This document shows positions 1 to 10,843 of a stretch of 64,000 nt of DNA, one piece after another; positions within the stretch are counted from its first letter, which is position 1, and the number at the start of each line of letters is the position of its first letter. The DNA lies in contig CP084613.1 in the NCBI GenBank assembly GCA_025917655.1, forward strand, positions 2,606,001 to 2,670,000, read 5' to 3'. The notes under the pieces are model-generated. The model had not been told where the DNA came from and did not search any database. It saw only the letters and a program-made list of their open reading frames with translations. Origin of the DNA: Chlorella sorokiniana. Lineage: Eukaryota; Chlorophyta; Trebouxiophyceae; Chlorellales; Chlorellaceae. The position numbers and the translations under genes were made by a program.

Positions 1-3000
1 AGGCTGCCGTTGGTACCACAAAGCAGTCAATAGATGAGCGGCTGCTGTTTGTCGCCCAAGTGTTGATAGGCTACACAGTGCAGGTCCAGGTGCGATCGGT
101 TGCCTTTGGGCCCTGGTCAGAGTTTTCTGTGCCTTTGATCTCTCTTGAGGACACAAGGTAGCAGGGCAGGCCCAGCCCGACCTGCGAACGACCTGCTCTT
201 GGCTGTGACGGGAGCGTCGTCTGCTTGGCGCTCTCTCTTGCGCCCTGCTTCACTGACCTTGGCCACTTCCATGTGCAGACCAAGTCCGGTGAAGTATGGG
301 ATGGCATCTTTCATGCGCTGCGCTCTGTGGACGGCGACTTTGACGTGCTGCTGCGCATGGCCAAACTCGTTCGGACGACGGTGGGCTCCGATGTCGAGTG
401 CCAGCCTTCGCGGCCCCTGACGCTGAAAGTCATTGAAGGCTCGCAGCTGGCGCAGCTGACGGCCAGCGACGTGCGCATGGGATCCAGCGACGTGGGCGCG
501 CATGGCAGCGCCTGGGACGATGCCGGCGGCTTTGGGACGGACGCGGCCATCAGCCGGGCGCGGGCGCTTGGGGGCGAGAGCGCGAGCTGCAGCGCTGGGC
601 GCCTGAGGAGGGCGATGGCGCGCAGCTGGTGCACCTCGAGGACTCGCTGGGCCCCGTACAACGTGGGTGGGACCAGTTTGCGTTGAATGAGGCCAAGTTT
701 GGGGTGCGAACCGACTACGCGGAGGAGCTGTACACCACTGAACTGGATCCCAGGTGGCCTGCCCGCCATTGCATGAGGGTCCAGCGCGAGCAGATCAGGC
801 ACACGCGGTACAGCGGACTGCCCCAGCAGGCTGGGCCAGCTTGCTGCCAAGCCTTGGGCAGCGTGATCACCTCCGCTCGCGCTGATCCCTTGCCCCTCTG
901 CACGCCTGCAGCAAGTCGCGCATTAGCATGGCAGAGGCCGCGCGCATTGCAGCCGAGATTGAACGAGGCGACCACTCTGCCCTGTCCAACGTGCACATGC
1001 TGGAGGAGCGGGGGATGGCCATTGACGACTCGCAGATGGACGAGGAGGAGCGGTATGGGGCGGTGGTGCGCGACACGATGCCCGCGCCCCAGCCAGCTGT
1101 AGCCGCTACAAACGGCGCGGCCGGCGTGCAACCGCGGCCCAACGCCTGGGCGCGGCCGCTGGTGCCGGGGCCACGCCGTCGCAGCCCATATCTATCGATG
1201 CACGCAGGGAGGCAAACAAGCTGCGCATGCAGGTGGGCGTGTTGCAGGGACGGGTTTCGGCCGACCTGGGACGCAGCTGGTGGTTGCGCTCCCAACAGTG
1301 CGCCACCAACAACCAAGATTCTTGCCACGCCTCACCACCCCCTTACATCCTGCTCATGCTCCCTGTGCGCCCAACATGCTGCAGATGACGGCGGTAAAGC
1401 AGACTTCGCCCTACGGCACGCCAAACGCACACAAGCGCGCCTCGCCCCTCAGCTCGCCTCTCATCAGGCGCGCTCGAGCTGCTGCATTGCAGCAGGGTTG
1501 CAGCCGGGCGCAGCATGTCAGGGTCCACTGTGCCGCCGGCTAATTCCTGCTTCTAGCTCTTACCCGTGCAACCCTTCTCCCTACCCACCCTTGCAGCGAC
1601 CCCAGCAAGTTTGAGGCTCTCAATCTGAACCCTGGGGTGCCGCGGGTGGACGAGGAGACACGCCGCGAGTTCGAGCAGTTTAAGGCTCAGCAGGCGGCCA
1701 GCAAGAGGTGCGCGGGTGCCCCCCACCCCCACCCCACCCCCACCACCACCCACCCCCCGTGCGCTATGCATGCCCTTGCTGCTTGATCTGCTTAAATGAT
1801 GCCTACACAGCATTGCCTGAGTAGTGAGCATGGTCTCAGAGTCCCCTATGCACCTTCCTCTATCCCCTCACCCGTTCCCTGCAGCGACATGTTCAAGAAG
1901 CAGGACATCCAAGAGCTGCGCCAGTTCAGCCAGAACATTGAGAGCAAGTTATCCCGCTCGCTTGGCAAGGAGTCAAAAATGCCCTCCCAGCCGCTTGCCG
2001 CAGGAGGCGCGGTGCAGGAGGAAGTTGTAGATGCGCCTGCTGCTCAGCAGGAGGCTGCTGCGGGCGAGGCAGGTGCCGCAGTGGCGGCCGGTGGGGGAGC
2101 AGGCCGCCGGCGCAGAGGCGCCCAAGAAGTCGAGCCTCAACCCCTTTGCCAAGTCCTTCAACTTCAACCCCAACGCAAAGGAGTTCAAGCCAACCTTTGC
2201 CGCACCGGCAGGGGGGATTAAGCGCAGCAGCTCCAGCAGCAGCAGCAGCAGCAACAACAGGGTCGGTTGCACAAGATGGTGGGCCTGCTGCCTTCACGGC
2301 TGGAGTTGGCCTGGCTGGCGGACCACCCGCCACTGGCGCAAGCGCCAGCCCAAGCGTTGCCGGCAGCAGCCTCAAGCCTGCAAGTCCCATGCGCGTCCCT
2401 GGTCAGGCTGGCATCCCTATGCCAGACATGCGGCCAGACTTCCGCCGCATGCCGCGAGGCGATGGCAGCATGGACGGGCCGCACCCGGCCGCCCGGAACG
2501 AGACGGCAGCTTTGGCCGTGGCCGGCGAGACGAGAGCCGCGAAAGAGGGAACTTCGACCGCCGCCGTGATGGTCGACACTTTGAGGGCGGGCCAGGCATG
2601 CGTGGTGGAGATGGGCCGCCACCGCCGCCGCCGGGCAAGGGCCCTGGTTCGCAAGGCATGCAGGCAAGCCTCTGCTTGCCCCCTTGACCATAGTGGTCAG
2701 ACTGTAAGGAGCGTCAGCAGCTGCATTCGCATGTGTTCCCTCACTTCCTGCTGCCTGCCATGCTATGCTGCCCTGCAGATGGGTATGATGGGCCCAGGTG
2801 GCATGGTGCCCATGGGCCCTGGCAGCATGATGCCGGGCGGCATGATGCCGGGGGCATGGGGGCGGCATGATGCCCGTCATGATGGCACCCGGCATGGGCG
2901 GCGCCCCGGTCAGCACATGTTCATGGTGCGCCCCATGGGTCCAGGCCAGCCTGGCATGATGCCCATGGGACCGGGCATGATGCCGGGCGGCATGATGATG

Positions 3001-3394
3001 GTGCCACCCATGTCCAGCCCGGGCAATCGGCCCATGATGGTGCCTCAGGCGAGTGGCGCAGCGGTGTGTGGGTGGGGGTGGGGGTGAGTCTGGGGGGGGT
3101 TCAGCTGCCTCGCATGGAAAGGACTGCACATGTCATGCCTTGCTCATTGCGCAAATGGTAAAAGGCATTACTGTGCCAGTTGACAGCCGCAGCAGATGGG
3201 ATTGGCCATATGCAGACGCAGTTGCATTCATCATCGCTTTTCTGTCACACCATCCCGCTGTCATGCAGGGCTTGATGATGATGCCTCCCATGGGCATGGG
3301 GCCAGGCATGATGATGCCAGGTGGCGGTCCAGCTGGGCCTGCAGGTCCTGGCGGGCATGGCACGCCAGGTGGCAAGGGAGAAGATCGTGACTGA
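1..3394 (+). CDS. Ataxin-2 / CID4-like RNA-binding protein, 5' truncated
   Basis: Homologue of ataxin-2/Pbp1, a cytoplasmic mRNA-metabolism and stress-granule protein. The window opens inside the Sm-like (LsmAD-associated SM-ATX) domain: residues ending LIGYTVQVQ (exon to base 89) continue at 279 with TKSGEVWDGIFHAL. The LsmAD domain follows (WDQFALNEAKFGVRTDY near 690, then AEAARIAAEIERGD from 928). After LNLNPGVPRVDEETRREFEQF (about 1600-1700) there is a clear PAM2 motif for poly(A)-binding-protein MLLE domains, FNFNPNAKEFKP, near 2158-2195. The tail is RGG/RE-rich, then Met-Gly-Pro-rich, ending GKGEDRD before TGA 3392-3394. The true start lies left of the window. The frame changes inside exons at about 570, 1155, 2095, 2262 and 2495, mostly next to G/C runs, so the assembly is suspect. 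Family assignment is firm; the exact protein is not. Confidence 0.88.
2224..2262 (+). repeat. AGC/CAG trinucleotide run in the ataxin-2 homologue
   Basis: An imperfect run of AGC units directly after the PAM2 segment. In the PAM2 reading frame it encodes serine then asparagine; in the frame used a few bases later it would encode alanine/threonine. The frame change of the gene falls within or just after this run, so its length may be miscalled. Confidence 0.85.
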
Positions 3395-4118
3395 GGGGCA
3401 CGTCCCATCTCACAGCATGTTGCGCACCAGGAGCAAGTTGCTCAGGGTTTTCTATCCTGATTCCCTGTCCCCATCAAGCCCAGGCTTGGGTTGAGGTGCA
3501 GTTGTGATGCGCGCAGAATGCCATAGCCAAGGAATCAAATTAGGGCGAAACCAGTAGGGCAGTCGGCAGGCTCAACAAGCCAAGTTGGTTAGGTCAGCTT
3601 GCAACTGCTTAGGGTCAATTTTTTAGCTTAACTCAAGAGTGTGCTCGCAAGAGAGAGTGGTCTCCCCGCGGCTGCATGGCCTCCTCCCGAATGGAAGGGT
3701 TAGGAGTGCATCATGCAGGCATCATGGCAGCGCCGTATTCTGACTTGCCGTGAATTGTCTGCCCATCACAGGTATTCAGACGTGTGAGATAGCTGTTTTT
3801 AAATCGCCTGCCGCCCCAGTTGGTTGACTGCCATCGCGCACTTGCGCTGACGGGCCCCAGCAACCATGGGCGCTGCTCGGGCACAAACCAGTGTGAATTT
3901 GGACAATGAGAAGGTTCCAGGTGGGCCCTTGGGAGGTTGTGGCACCCTGCATCCTCCGGCGGCCCCGTGCTGCAGACCGAAAGGAATTTGAACGGCAGGT
4001 TTGGGGTGGTAGTGCTGCCGAGGGAGCAAAGCACAGGATTTGTCTCCTGGCGGTGGGGTTTCTTGGTTTGAACGTTGCTCGCTGCCGCCCGACGTCACGG
4101 AACGTCTGTTTCCTGCAG
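3395..4118. other. 3' UTR of the ataxin-2 gene and 5' region of the KCS gene
   Basis: No convincing coding frame. The first coding exon of the downstream ketoacyl-CoA synthase must lie here, because its first recognisable exon begins at an acceptor (TTTCCTGCAG) at 4118. ATGs at about 3866 and 3907 are candidates; only the second (ATGAGAAG followed by GT) gives a matching phase, and that would add just two or three residues. Confidence 0.5.
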
Positions 4119-6944
4119 ATTATCGCCACAGCACCCCGTGGCTCTCAAGTATGTGAAGCGTGGCTACCATGTGCTGTGCAGCCATGGCCTCACTTTGGCC
4201 CTCATGCCTCTGGCTGCCATGGGCGTGGTGAGTGCTGCCAGCTGCTGTGCCTTGCGCGCAATGCTCCGTGGGTTGCTTGAACGGGCCGCAGATCCTCCCC
4301 TGCAGCAGCACACTTGACTTGCCGCTGGTTGCATTAAATGCCACGTAATCCTCAAAAGCTCCTTCCTTTCGCCCCACCGCTGCCCTCGCAGCTCGAGCTG
4401 GCCAACATGTGGAACAACGGCGACCTGCAGAGCATGTGGAGCGTGGCGCGCGAGACGCACCTCACCTTTAACATGGTCACCTTCGTTTTGTCCTGCCTGC
4501 TGCTTGTGTTTGTTGCGGCCACCTACGTGTTTACGCGCTCCCGCCCAGTCTACCTGCTCAACTACCACTGCTTCAAGCCGCCTGCCAAGTGAACCACAGC
4601 CCAGCATACGCGCCGGCATGGGCAGGCCTGCATCCCGTCTTGCCACGCGGTTGGCATGCGTCAGCCGTCCTCATCTATGTGTTGTCAGTAGCTCTGGGCT
4701 GAGGCGTGTGGGTTGCCCCAACAGCTCGGGGGCTGTGCCGTGTGGTTTGCTGATCGTGACCTTGTTGCTGTGCAGCCTGAAAATGACTAGCGATTTCTTC
4801 ATGACCCATTCCCGCAACTGCAAGGTGAAAAGAAGCTGGCTTCCTATGGTTGCTGTGGCCCCTGTCTGCTGAATACCAGAAGATGTTGGCAAGCTGGTCT
4901 GAACGATTGACTAGCATGTGTGCCTCATTTTGTGTTGTCCACCAGGCCTTCACCCAGGAGAGCCTCGACTTCCAGGAGAAGGTGCTGGCGCGGTCTGGCT
5001 TGGGCGAGGAGACCTACCTACCACCATGTGAGTGCACCAGCCCTCGTGTCCTGCTGGGCGCCATCTGACGCCGAGCACCCCAACAGGTGCCGAGTCCTCT
5101 GCACGTCCCCCTGTCTGCCCTGCCCCTGGATAACACGCCGCAGCCATCATGTCGGAGCCGCCGCGCATCAACATGGAGACGGCGCGGGAGGAGGCCAACA
5201 TGGTGCTGTTTGGCACTGTGGCCGAGGTGCTGAAGGCCACGGGCACCAAGCCGCAGGCGGTGGACATCCTTGTCGTCAACTGCTCACTGTTCAACCCCAC
5301 GCCCTCGCTGTCGGGTGCGGGGCTCGGCAACCAGCGCTGTGTGCCGTTCCCATGTCACAGCTTGTCAGCATTCAACAACAAAGACGCACCGCCCCTGGCT
5401 CTGCTCACGCGTCCCTGCCCACACCCCTCGCTGCAGCCATGATCGTCAACCACTTCAAGATGCGCAGCAACATCATCACCTACAACCTCAGCGGCATGGG
5501 CTGCTCCGCGGGCGTCATCTCAATTGGCCTGGCGCAGCAGCTCCTGCAGGTGAGGCGGTCGGTTTGTTCAAGGACGCTTCCCTGGCTTGCTGCCGCTGAC
5601 GTCTCGACCACGTCCTCGATATCAGAGGTTGCTCAGCCCCTCAAGGCATTTTCCCCTCCCCTCTTTCTCTCCCTCGTTGTCCTGCCCTTTGCCAGGTGTA
5701 CCCCAACTCCACCGCGCTAGTGGTGTCCACCGAGAACATCACCCAGAACTGGTACTTTGGCAACGACAAGTCCATGCTCATCCCAAACTGCCTGTTCCGC
5801 CTGGGTGGCGCCGCCATGATCCTGTCAAACAAGTGGGTGGACTCTGTGTCGCTGGCTTGCCAGCGGGCAAAAGCAGGCTGGTGGTCCGCCTCAGGGCTCA
5901 GCGGCCCAGGACCTGGTTGCCACGCGCCCTTGCCCCCGCCACCCGCCCTCCCAGGCGTACCGACCGCTGGCGCGCCAAGTACGAGCTGCTGCACGTGGTG
6001 CGCACGCACATGGGGCAGGACGATGCGCACTACGGATGCGTGTACCAGAATGAGGACTCGGATGGCAAGGCCGGGGTGCACCTGTCCAAGGACCTGATGC
6101 GCATCGCGGGCCACGCCCTCAAGGCCAACATCACCACCCTGGGCCCCCTGGTGCTGCCCATCTCGGAGCAGCTGCTCTTCTTCGCCAACCTGGTGGCGCG
6201 CAAGGTGCGGGCGGTGCACCCGCCGGCAGTCGTGCTCCGCAGCTCAAGTTGTGGCAGCCCTGCCTGGCTGATGATTCGCCAACCTCATCACGCCCAAACC
6301 ACCTGGCAGTGACCTGCCTTCTGCTTGCGCCCGCACCCTCGCCAGGCGCTGCGCCTCAAAGTGCGCCCTACATTCCAGACTTCAAGCTAGCGTTTGAGCA
6401 CTTCTGCATCCACACTGGCGGCCGTGGCGTGATTGACGCCATCGAGAAGCAGCTGGAGTTGCTGCCTGAAAACGCGGCGCCCTCGCGCGAGACGCTCTAC
6501 CGTTATGGCAACGTCTCCTCTGCTTCAGTATGGTGAGGGGAGTTGCCCTCCCGTACAGTAATTTGTGGGGGCAGTCAGTTGGCTGGGCAATCACTGAATG
6601 ACCGCTCACCCCTCTGGTGCTGCTACAGGTACGTACTGTCCAACATTGAGACTAAGCGCGGCGTGAAGAAGGGCGAGCGCGTGTGGCAGGTGAGGCAGTA
6701 CTCCAGGCTATCTTGGCTGTCTCTGTGACAGGTGCACTTGTACTCTGAAAAGTAGCGTTCACGTCTGGGACTGTTGGCCATGCCCTTTGTTCAATTTCGA
6801 CCTCACCCTGCCGTCCTGCAGATCGGCTTTGGCTCAGGCTTCAAGGTGAACTCTGCAGTGTGGCGCGCCCTGCGCAACGTCAACGACCGGCACGAGGCCT
6901 GGCTGGAGGACGGCCGCTCCGCTTCAGGGAGCGCCAAGGTGTGA
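4119..6944 (+). CDS. KCS: 3-ketoacyl-CoA synthase (FAE1/KCS family)
   Basis: Condensing enzyme of the ER fatty-acid elongase; joins malonyl-CoA to a long acyl-CoA to start very-long-chain fatty-acid synthesis. The first supported exon encodes [20 protein letters not shown], typical of the N-terminal membrane region; a second hydrophobic segment ([17 protein letters not shown]) and [14 protein letters not shown] follow. [29 protein letters not shown] and [11 protein letters not shown] match the family in order. The active-site cysteine is in [18 protein letters not shown] (about 5490-5530); later blocks include [13 protein letters not shown], the His-containing [13 protein letters not shown] and the Asn-containing [13 protein letters not shown]. 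It ends [19 protein letters not shown] ... SGSAKV, TGA 6942-6944. About ten exons join in phase with GT/AG borders and no frame breaks. The start codon is not fixed. Confidence 0.93.
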
Positions 6945-7649
6945 GCCATGTGGCCTGCATGCTGCGGTGTCTCCTTGACGCTTCTTTTGGCTTTGCTGCG
7001 TTCCCGCCCAGTCCCCAGCTGCCTCGGTTGCAATCTGCCCACTTGATCTGATGTTGACCCGTCTGTCTTGCCCACCAATCTGCTTGAGAGTAATGTCCTG
7101 ATAACATGAGCATGCCTGCGTTTTGCCCCCCTGCCCTCGATGGAAAGCCTTGACCTGTCTGCTGCTACTTTCAACTCACTGCCTTCATATCTGCTGTGAA
7201 CGATCCCATGCCATTCATAAGCAGTGGCTGTGGCGCACCAGGGCCCTGCAAGTCAGTTTGCTGGCAGGGTGACACCCTGATGAGAGGCTGGCAGGCACAC
7301 CCCAGGCTGAGAGGTCCGCCCTTATAAGCTCTTCCTTCAGCACATTACATAGCAGCAAAGCTGGCCTGCTGAGATGCCGGCATTGCAACAACCGAACAAA
7401 AACTGGACACGAGGCGATTCGTTTAAAGGTGGCTGGACACGTAACACAAAGCAGTGTTGGGGGAGGCATCACTGGGCTTTGTCAGTGAGTAGTAATCGAT
7501 ATGAATGTGGGGCTGGAGGAACGCCAGGACGAGAATCCGGAATCAGTCAAGTTGGTCCCCAGGCTTGCCCTGCTTCCAGTCATTCCGGGACTGGTGTAGC
7601 AGGGGATGCAGTGAGGGTGGTGCAAGCGAAGCGGGCATGTAGAATGCTA
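6945..7649. other. Convergent intergenic region
   Basis: Lies between the stop of the KCS gene (+) and the stop of chitosanase copy A (-), so it holds both 3' UTRs. I see no coding frame with family-like content. On the minus strand a TGTAA (TTACA on +, about 7344) could be a green-algal polyadenylation signal for the chitosanase, about 300 bases past its stop. Confidence 0.5.
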
Positions 7650-10014
7650 TTAGATGATGGTGTCCAGCCTGTGTCCAGGCAGTGGCTTTTCGTAAATCAG
7701 GAACTTGCCTGCAGCGGTCCACATGAGGAGGAGGATACTTGGGTTTGGAATCTGCCATGCAAGCCATCACATGCATCTCCCCCTTGCAAACCAGCGCTTA
7801 CCATAGTACACGTCCTTAATTTGCCAGACCTTGCCACCATTGGGGGCAGTGCGCTGCTCCAAGTCAATGTAAATGGGGCCGTCAAGGTTTAAGTTGCCTG
7901 CAAAGAAAAATAGTCTGTTGCATGATGGAAGGCTCTGCATCAAGGACGCTGCACGGAAGACACAAGCTTTGGACATGCAGCCGCACGGCCTGCCTGCAGG
8001 CGGCTGCCAAGCCCCAGCGGTACTGCCTGTGCTACTGGAGGTTCTCAAGCCAGCCTCACCCATTCTGACCAAGTCCTGGTACATTGTGATCCGCTTAACG
8101 CTGACGCGCGCCGTGCTGTCCCAGTTGTACAGCAGGTCATACCGCGCCTTGAGGAAAGCGTTGAGCCACGCCACTTCGTCCTTGCCAGTGGCAGGGGTGC
8201 CGCCCACAGCCTTCTCCGCTGCCATCAAGATGTACTCAACCGAAAACTTGTCGCCCAGGCCTTGGCCGTGCTGCATATCAACAAGAACCATGTTGGAGGT
8301 GCCTGGTGCAATGCTTGCAAGCATTGCTTGTGATTGCAACGCCCAGTGGCAAAATGCACTGTACTCACATTAACCAGAGCATCATGCAGTTGCGCTTTGG
8401 TGAGGGCGTTGCGGCACTTGATCTTGCGACAGATCTCCATGGCAGGCTCATGATACTCCATGTCGCAGATCGCCCACTGGGCATCAATGAAATCTGCACA
8501 GAGCACATCGCAAACATAGCAACCCTCACGACGTGGCATGGCAATGCTCCTGGCCCTGTCCTGCACACTCTGACAGGCAAGGCAGGTAGGACCCACCCTG
8601 GTCCTTGCCAAGCTTGCGAACCTCCGCGTCAAAACCGTTAAGGCCGGTGAACCTGTCTCCCTTCCCTGCCACAGCTCGCAGCGCCGGCAAAAAGCGGGCC
8701 AGCGGGTTGCTGGGCTTCCGCTTGGTGTAATCCTCCACCACCTGACAGGAGGGGGCATGGCTCTGGACAAAAGAGGCGCAAGAGGAATGCAGGCACGCAG
8801 CCAGCCACCAGGATTGGCTCACCATCAAGCCATCACCAGTGCCAGTGGTGAAGCCGCAAAAGCCGTAGGTGACTCCACGGTCGTCCCCGAGCCTCTCAGC
8901 ATACGCATACTGCAGGTTGATCTGCAGGACCCAGGAAGGCACAAAGGCATGGTTAGCACAACACCTGTTGGACGCTGTCCAAGGCATCGTTACCACGACT
9001 CCCTTCCCATGCTCACGTTTGCATTCTCAAACACACTGGTCAGCTGGTACATGCGCCGCATCTGATCCTGAGTCATGGGCACAAACTGGTAGGTCCCGCC
9101 ACTGCTGGGCGAGGGTGATGGGGTGTTTCCGCTGCCGGAGGGCAACGGCGGGCTTGCAACAGCCGCTGAATTTACAACCACAGACTGCAGCCCTGAATTG
9201 GCTTTCCGTGTCCAGCCTGAGCCGTACTTCAGGTAGCATATGCCGGCCGAGGGCACGTATGTGAAGGCACCGCAGGAGGCCTCCCGTCGGCAGGCGGCGC
9301 AGCAGTCTGTCAAGGAGCTGCCGCTGACCACCGTGCCGCCGCCAATGTCACCGCCAAACAGGTCGACATCCTGCAAAACCACATCACATGAACCTGCACC
9401 CAGGAGCAGGAGGTGCAGAAAATGCCTCCAGTACCAGCCAATCATGTGGTCCTGATCCCAGCTGCTGTGCATGCTGCTGGGTCGCTAGCAGCAGTGTTGC
9501 TCACCCGCATTCACAGGAGACGGGGGCTTTGGTGAGGGCGGGCTTGGCGATGGTGGACGGGGTGACGGGGGTGAGGGGACGGGGGGTTAGGGGGAGGGAG
9601 GCGCTGGCGAGGGCGGTTGAGGTGAGGGTGGCAAGGGGAAGGGAGGTGGTGGCGGGAGGTGGGGGTGAGGGAGGTGGTGAGCTCTCCACGGGCATGCCGT
9701 AGCAGGCACCACCAGCGCAATGCCCTTGCTTACAGTAATGGCTCCCAGAGCCACAAACACCCTGCAGGAAGAACAGGTTAATGACCACATTGGTGAGGTG
9801 CTAGGAAGAGCCACACCTGCATGTCAGTTTGCACATTGCCGGGATGTTGCCAGCATGTCCTCACCCAGATGGCACAACACTGATCAGGCTCGGGGCACGG
9901 CTGGTTACCGTCTGCCGCTCGGGGTTGGCACCACGAAATAGCTGCCGCCAACGGCGGCCAGGCAGTGCTCATCAGGAGCAGCGTCCATGGCAAGACTCGT
10001 GCTAGAACTCGCAT
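7650..10014 (-). CDS. Secreted GH46 chitosanase with hevein-like and one PAN domain (copy A)
   Basis: Endo-acting hydrolase of beta-1,4-glucosamine polymers, probably for wall remodelling or attack on other walls. Start chosen at 10014 (MRVLARVLPWTLLLMSTAW...), which gives a signal peptide. Next comes a cysteine-rich hevein-like chitin-binding domain split by an intron (CPEPDQCCAIW / GVCGSGSHYCKQGHC), a Pro/Ser/Thr-rich linker, one PAN/Apple-like domain (VLQDVDLFGGD ... DCCAACRREASCGAFTYV ... CYLKYGSGW, about 9440-9180), then GH46. GH46 marks: QLTSVFENANV with the proposed acid Glu, AERLGDDRGVTYG with the proposed base Asp, GFTTGTGDGL, YTKRKPSNPLARFLPALR, LNAFLKARYDLLY. The last exon ends FLIYEKPLPGHRLDTII, stop 7650-7652. 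Nearly identical to copy B over 1 kb. A one-base length difference near 8340 may matter (see findings). Confidence 0.87.
8071..9094 (-). repeat. Near-identical tract shared with chitosanase copy B
   Basis: Matches 11282-12306. By eye I count about six substitutions and one single-base length difference over roughly 1,020 bases, with introns as well conserved as exons. Similarity falls off abruptly at both ends, while the rest of the two genes differs widely. This pattern fits recent gene conversion or unequal exchange. Confidence 0.9.
9521..9682 (+). other. G-rich low-complexity tract over the chitosanase linker
   Basis: Many closely spaced runs of three to six G on the + strand (for example GGGG-TGA-CGGGGG-TGAGGGG-A-CGGGGGG). 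The minus strand encodes the Pro/Ser-rich linker between the hevein-like and PAN domains of copy A. The tract could form G-quadruplexes on the template strand and is a likely place for indels; the linker frame is not certain. Confidence 0.7.
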
Positions 10015-10843
10015 TCTATGAGGGGGCTTCATCAGCCTGCGTTGATCCAAACAAGACTCAGCAAAAACAACAGGCTTTGAGCGCGCGAGCGCTTGCGGCA
10101 ACTTGACTAAGGCTCGGACGAGATTTCAGTCGCGTTGCAAATTCTTGATGGCACTGCCGTCAAGGGGGCCCGCACCGACAGGGCCGCCGCTTGACATGAT
10201 CTATAGGTGGCACGAGGCATTCACCCAACCAACCTGCTATGGCCTGCTTGGACGCGTCCCCACTCAATTTAACCGCTATCTCTGCACCCTTCGGGCGTCG
10301 AAGTCGTCAGCGGCGACAAACGGGTGCCGTCAGTAGATTGCTGTCGGTGACTTCAGCGGAGCCCAAAGCCTTGTTTTCGCCACCGCGGTGTGCGAACGCT
10401 GTTTGGGCCGGCCCTGTGGCTAACAAAGGTTTCTCTTGAATGCCCGCAATGTAATGATGATGTGGCGCTAACCCGCCCGCAGTGTGACGGCAGAATCCCG
10501 AGCTTTTTGTAACTGTTTCACTGCTCTTTTGTCAGTCCTTGGCCTTACAGCCATCTCCAGCCACACAATCATGTATTGAGTACCGGCTGGCCAACACTGT
10601 GAAAACACTCGGTGATACGGCTGGCACTGTTGGCTAATCAGTTGTGGGCCGTCTGTGGTTGCATTCCAACCAGTGATCATCCCCAAACTTACAAACCTTG
10701 CAGTTCTAATTACGTATTCGCAATAGTAAACAACTTTCAAAGTCAAAATACTGGAAGGCAAGCCTAGCATGCTGGGCAGGCGAACCGCCACTGCCAAGGG
10801 GCAGCAGAGTCCGCCCACGCCCTCAGCAAAGCTTGGTGCCTCT
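10015..10843. other. Spacer between the two chitosanase copies
   Basis: Holds the promoter and 5' UTR of copy A and the 3' UTR of copy B, both minus-strand genes. Base composition is more AT-rich around 10680-10750 than in the genes. No coding frame here resembles a known family. Confidence 0.5.

Noticed and set aside
1-3394. The ataxin-2 homologue as a decayed pseudogene
   Set aside because: Although the frame changes several times, the Sm, LsmAD and PAM2 motifs are intact and the breaks favour G/C runs, as in clearly essential genes elsewhere in the window.
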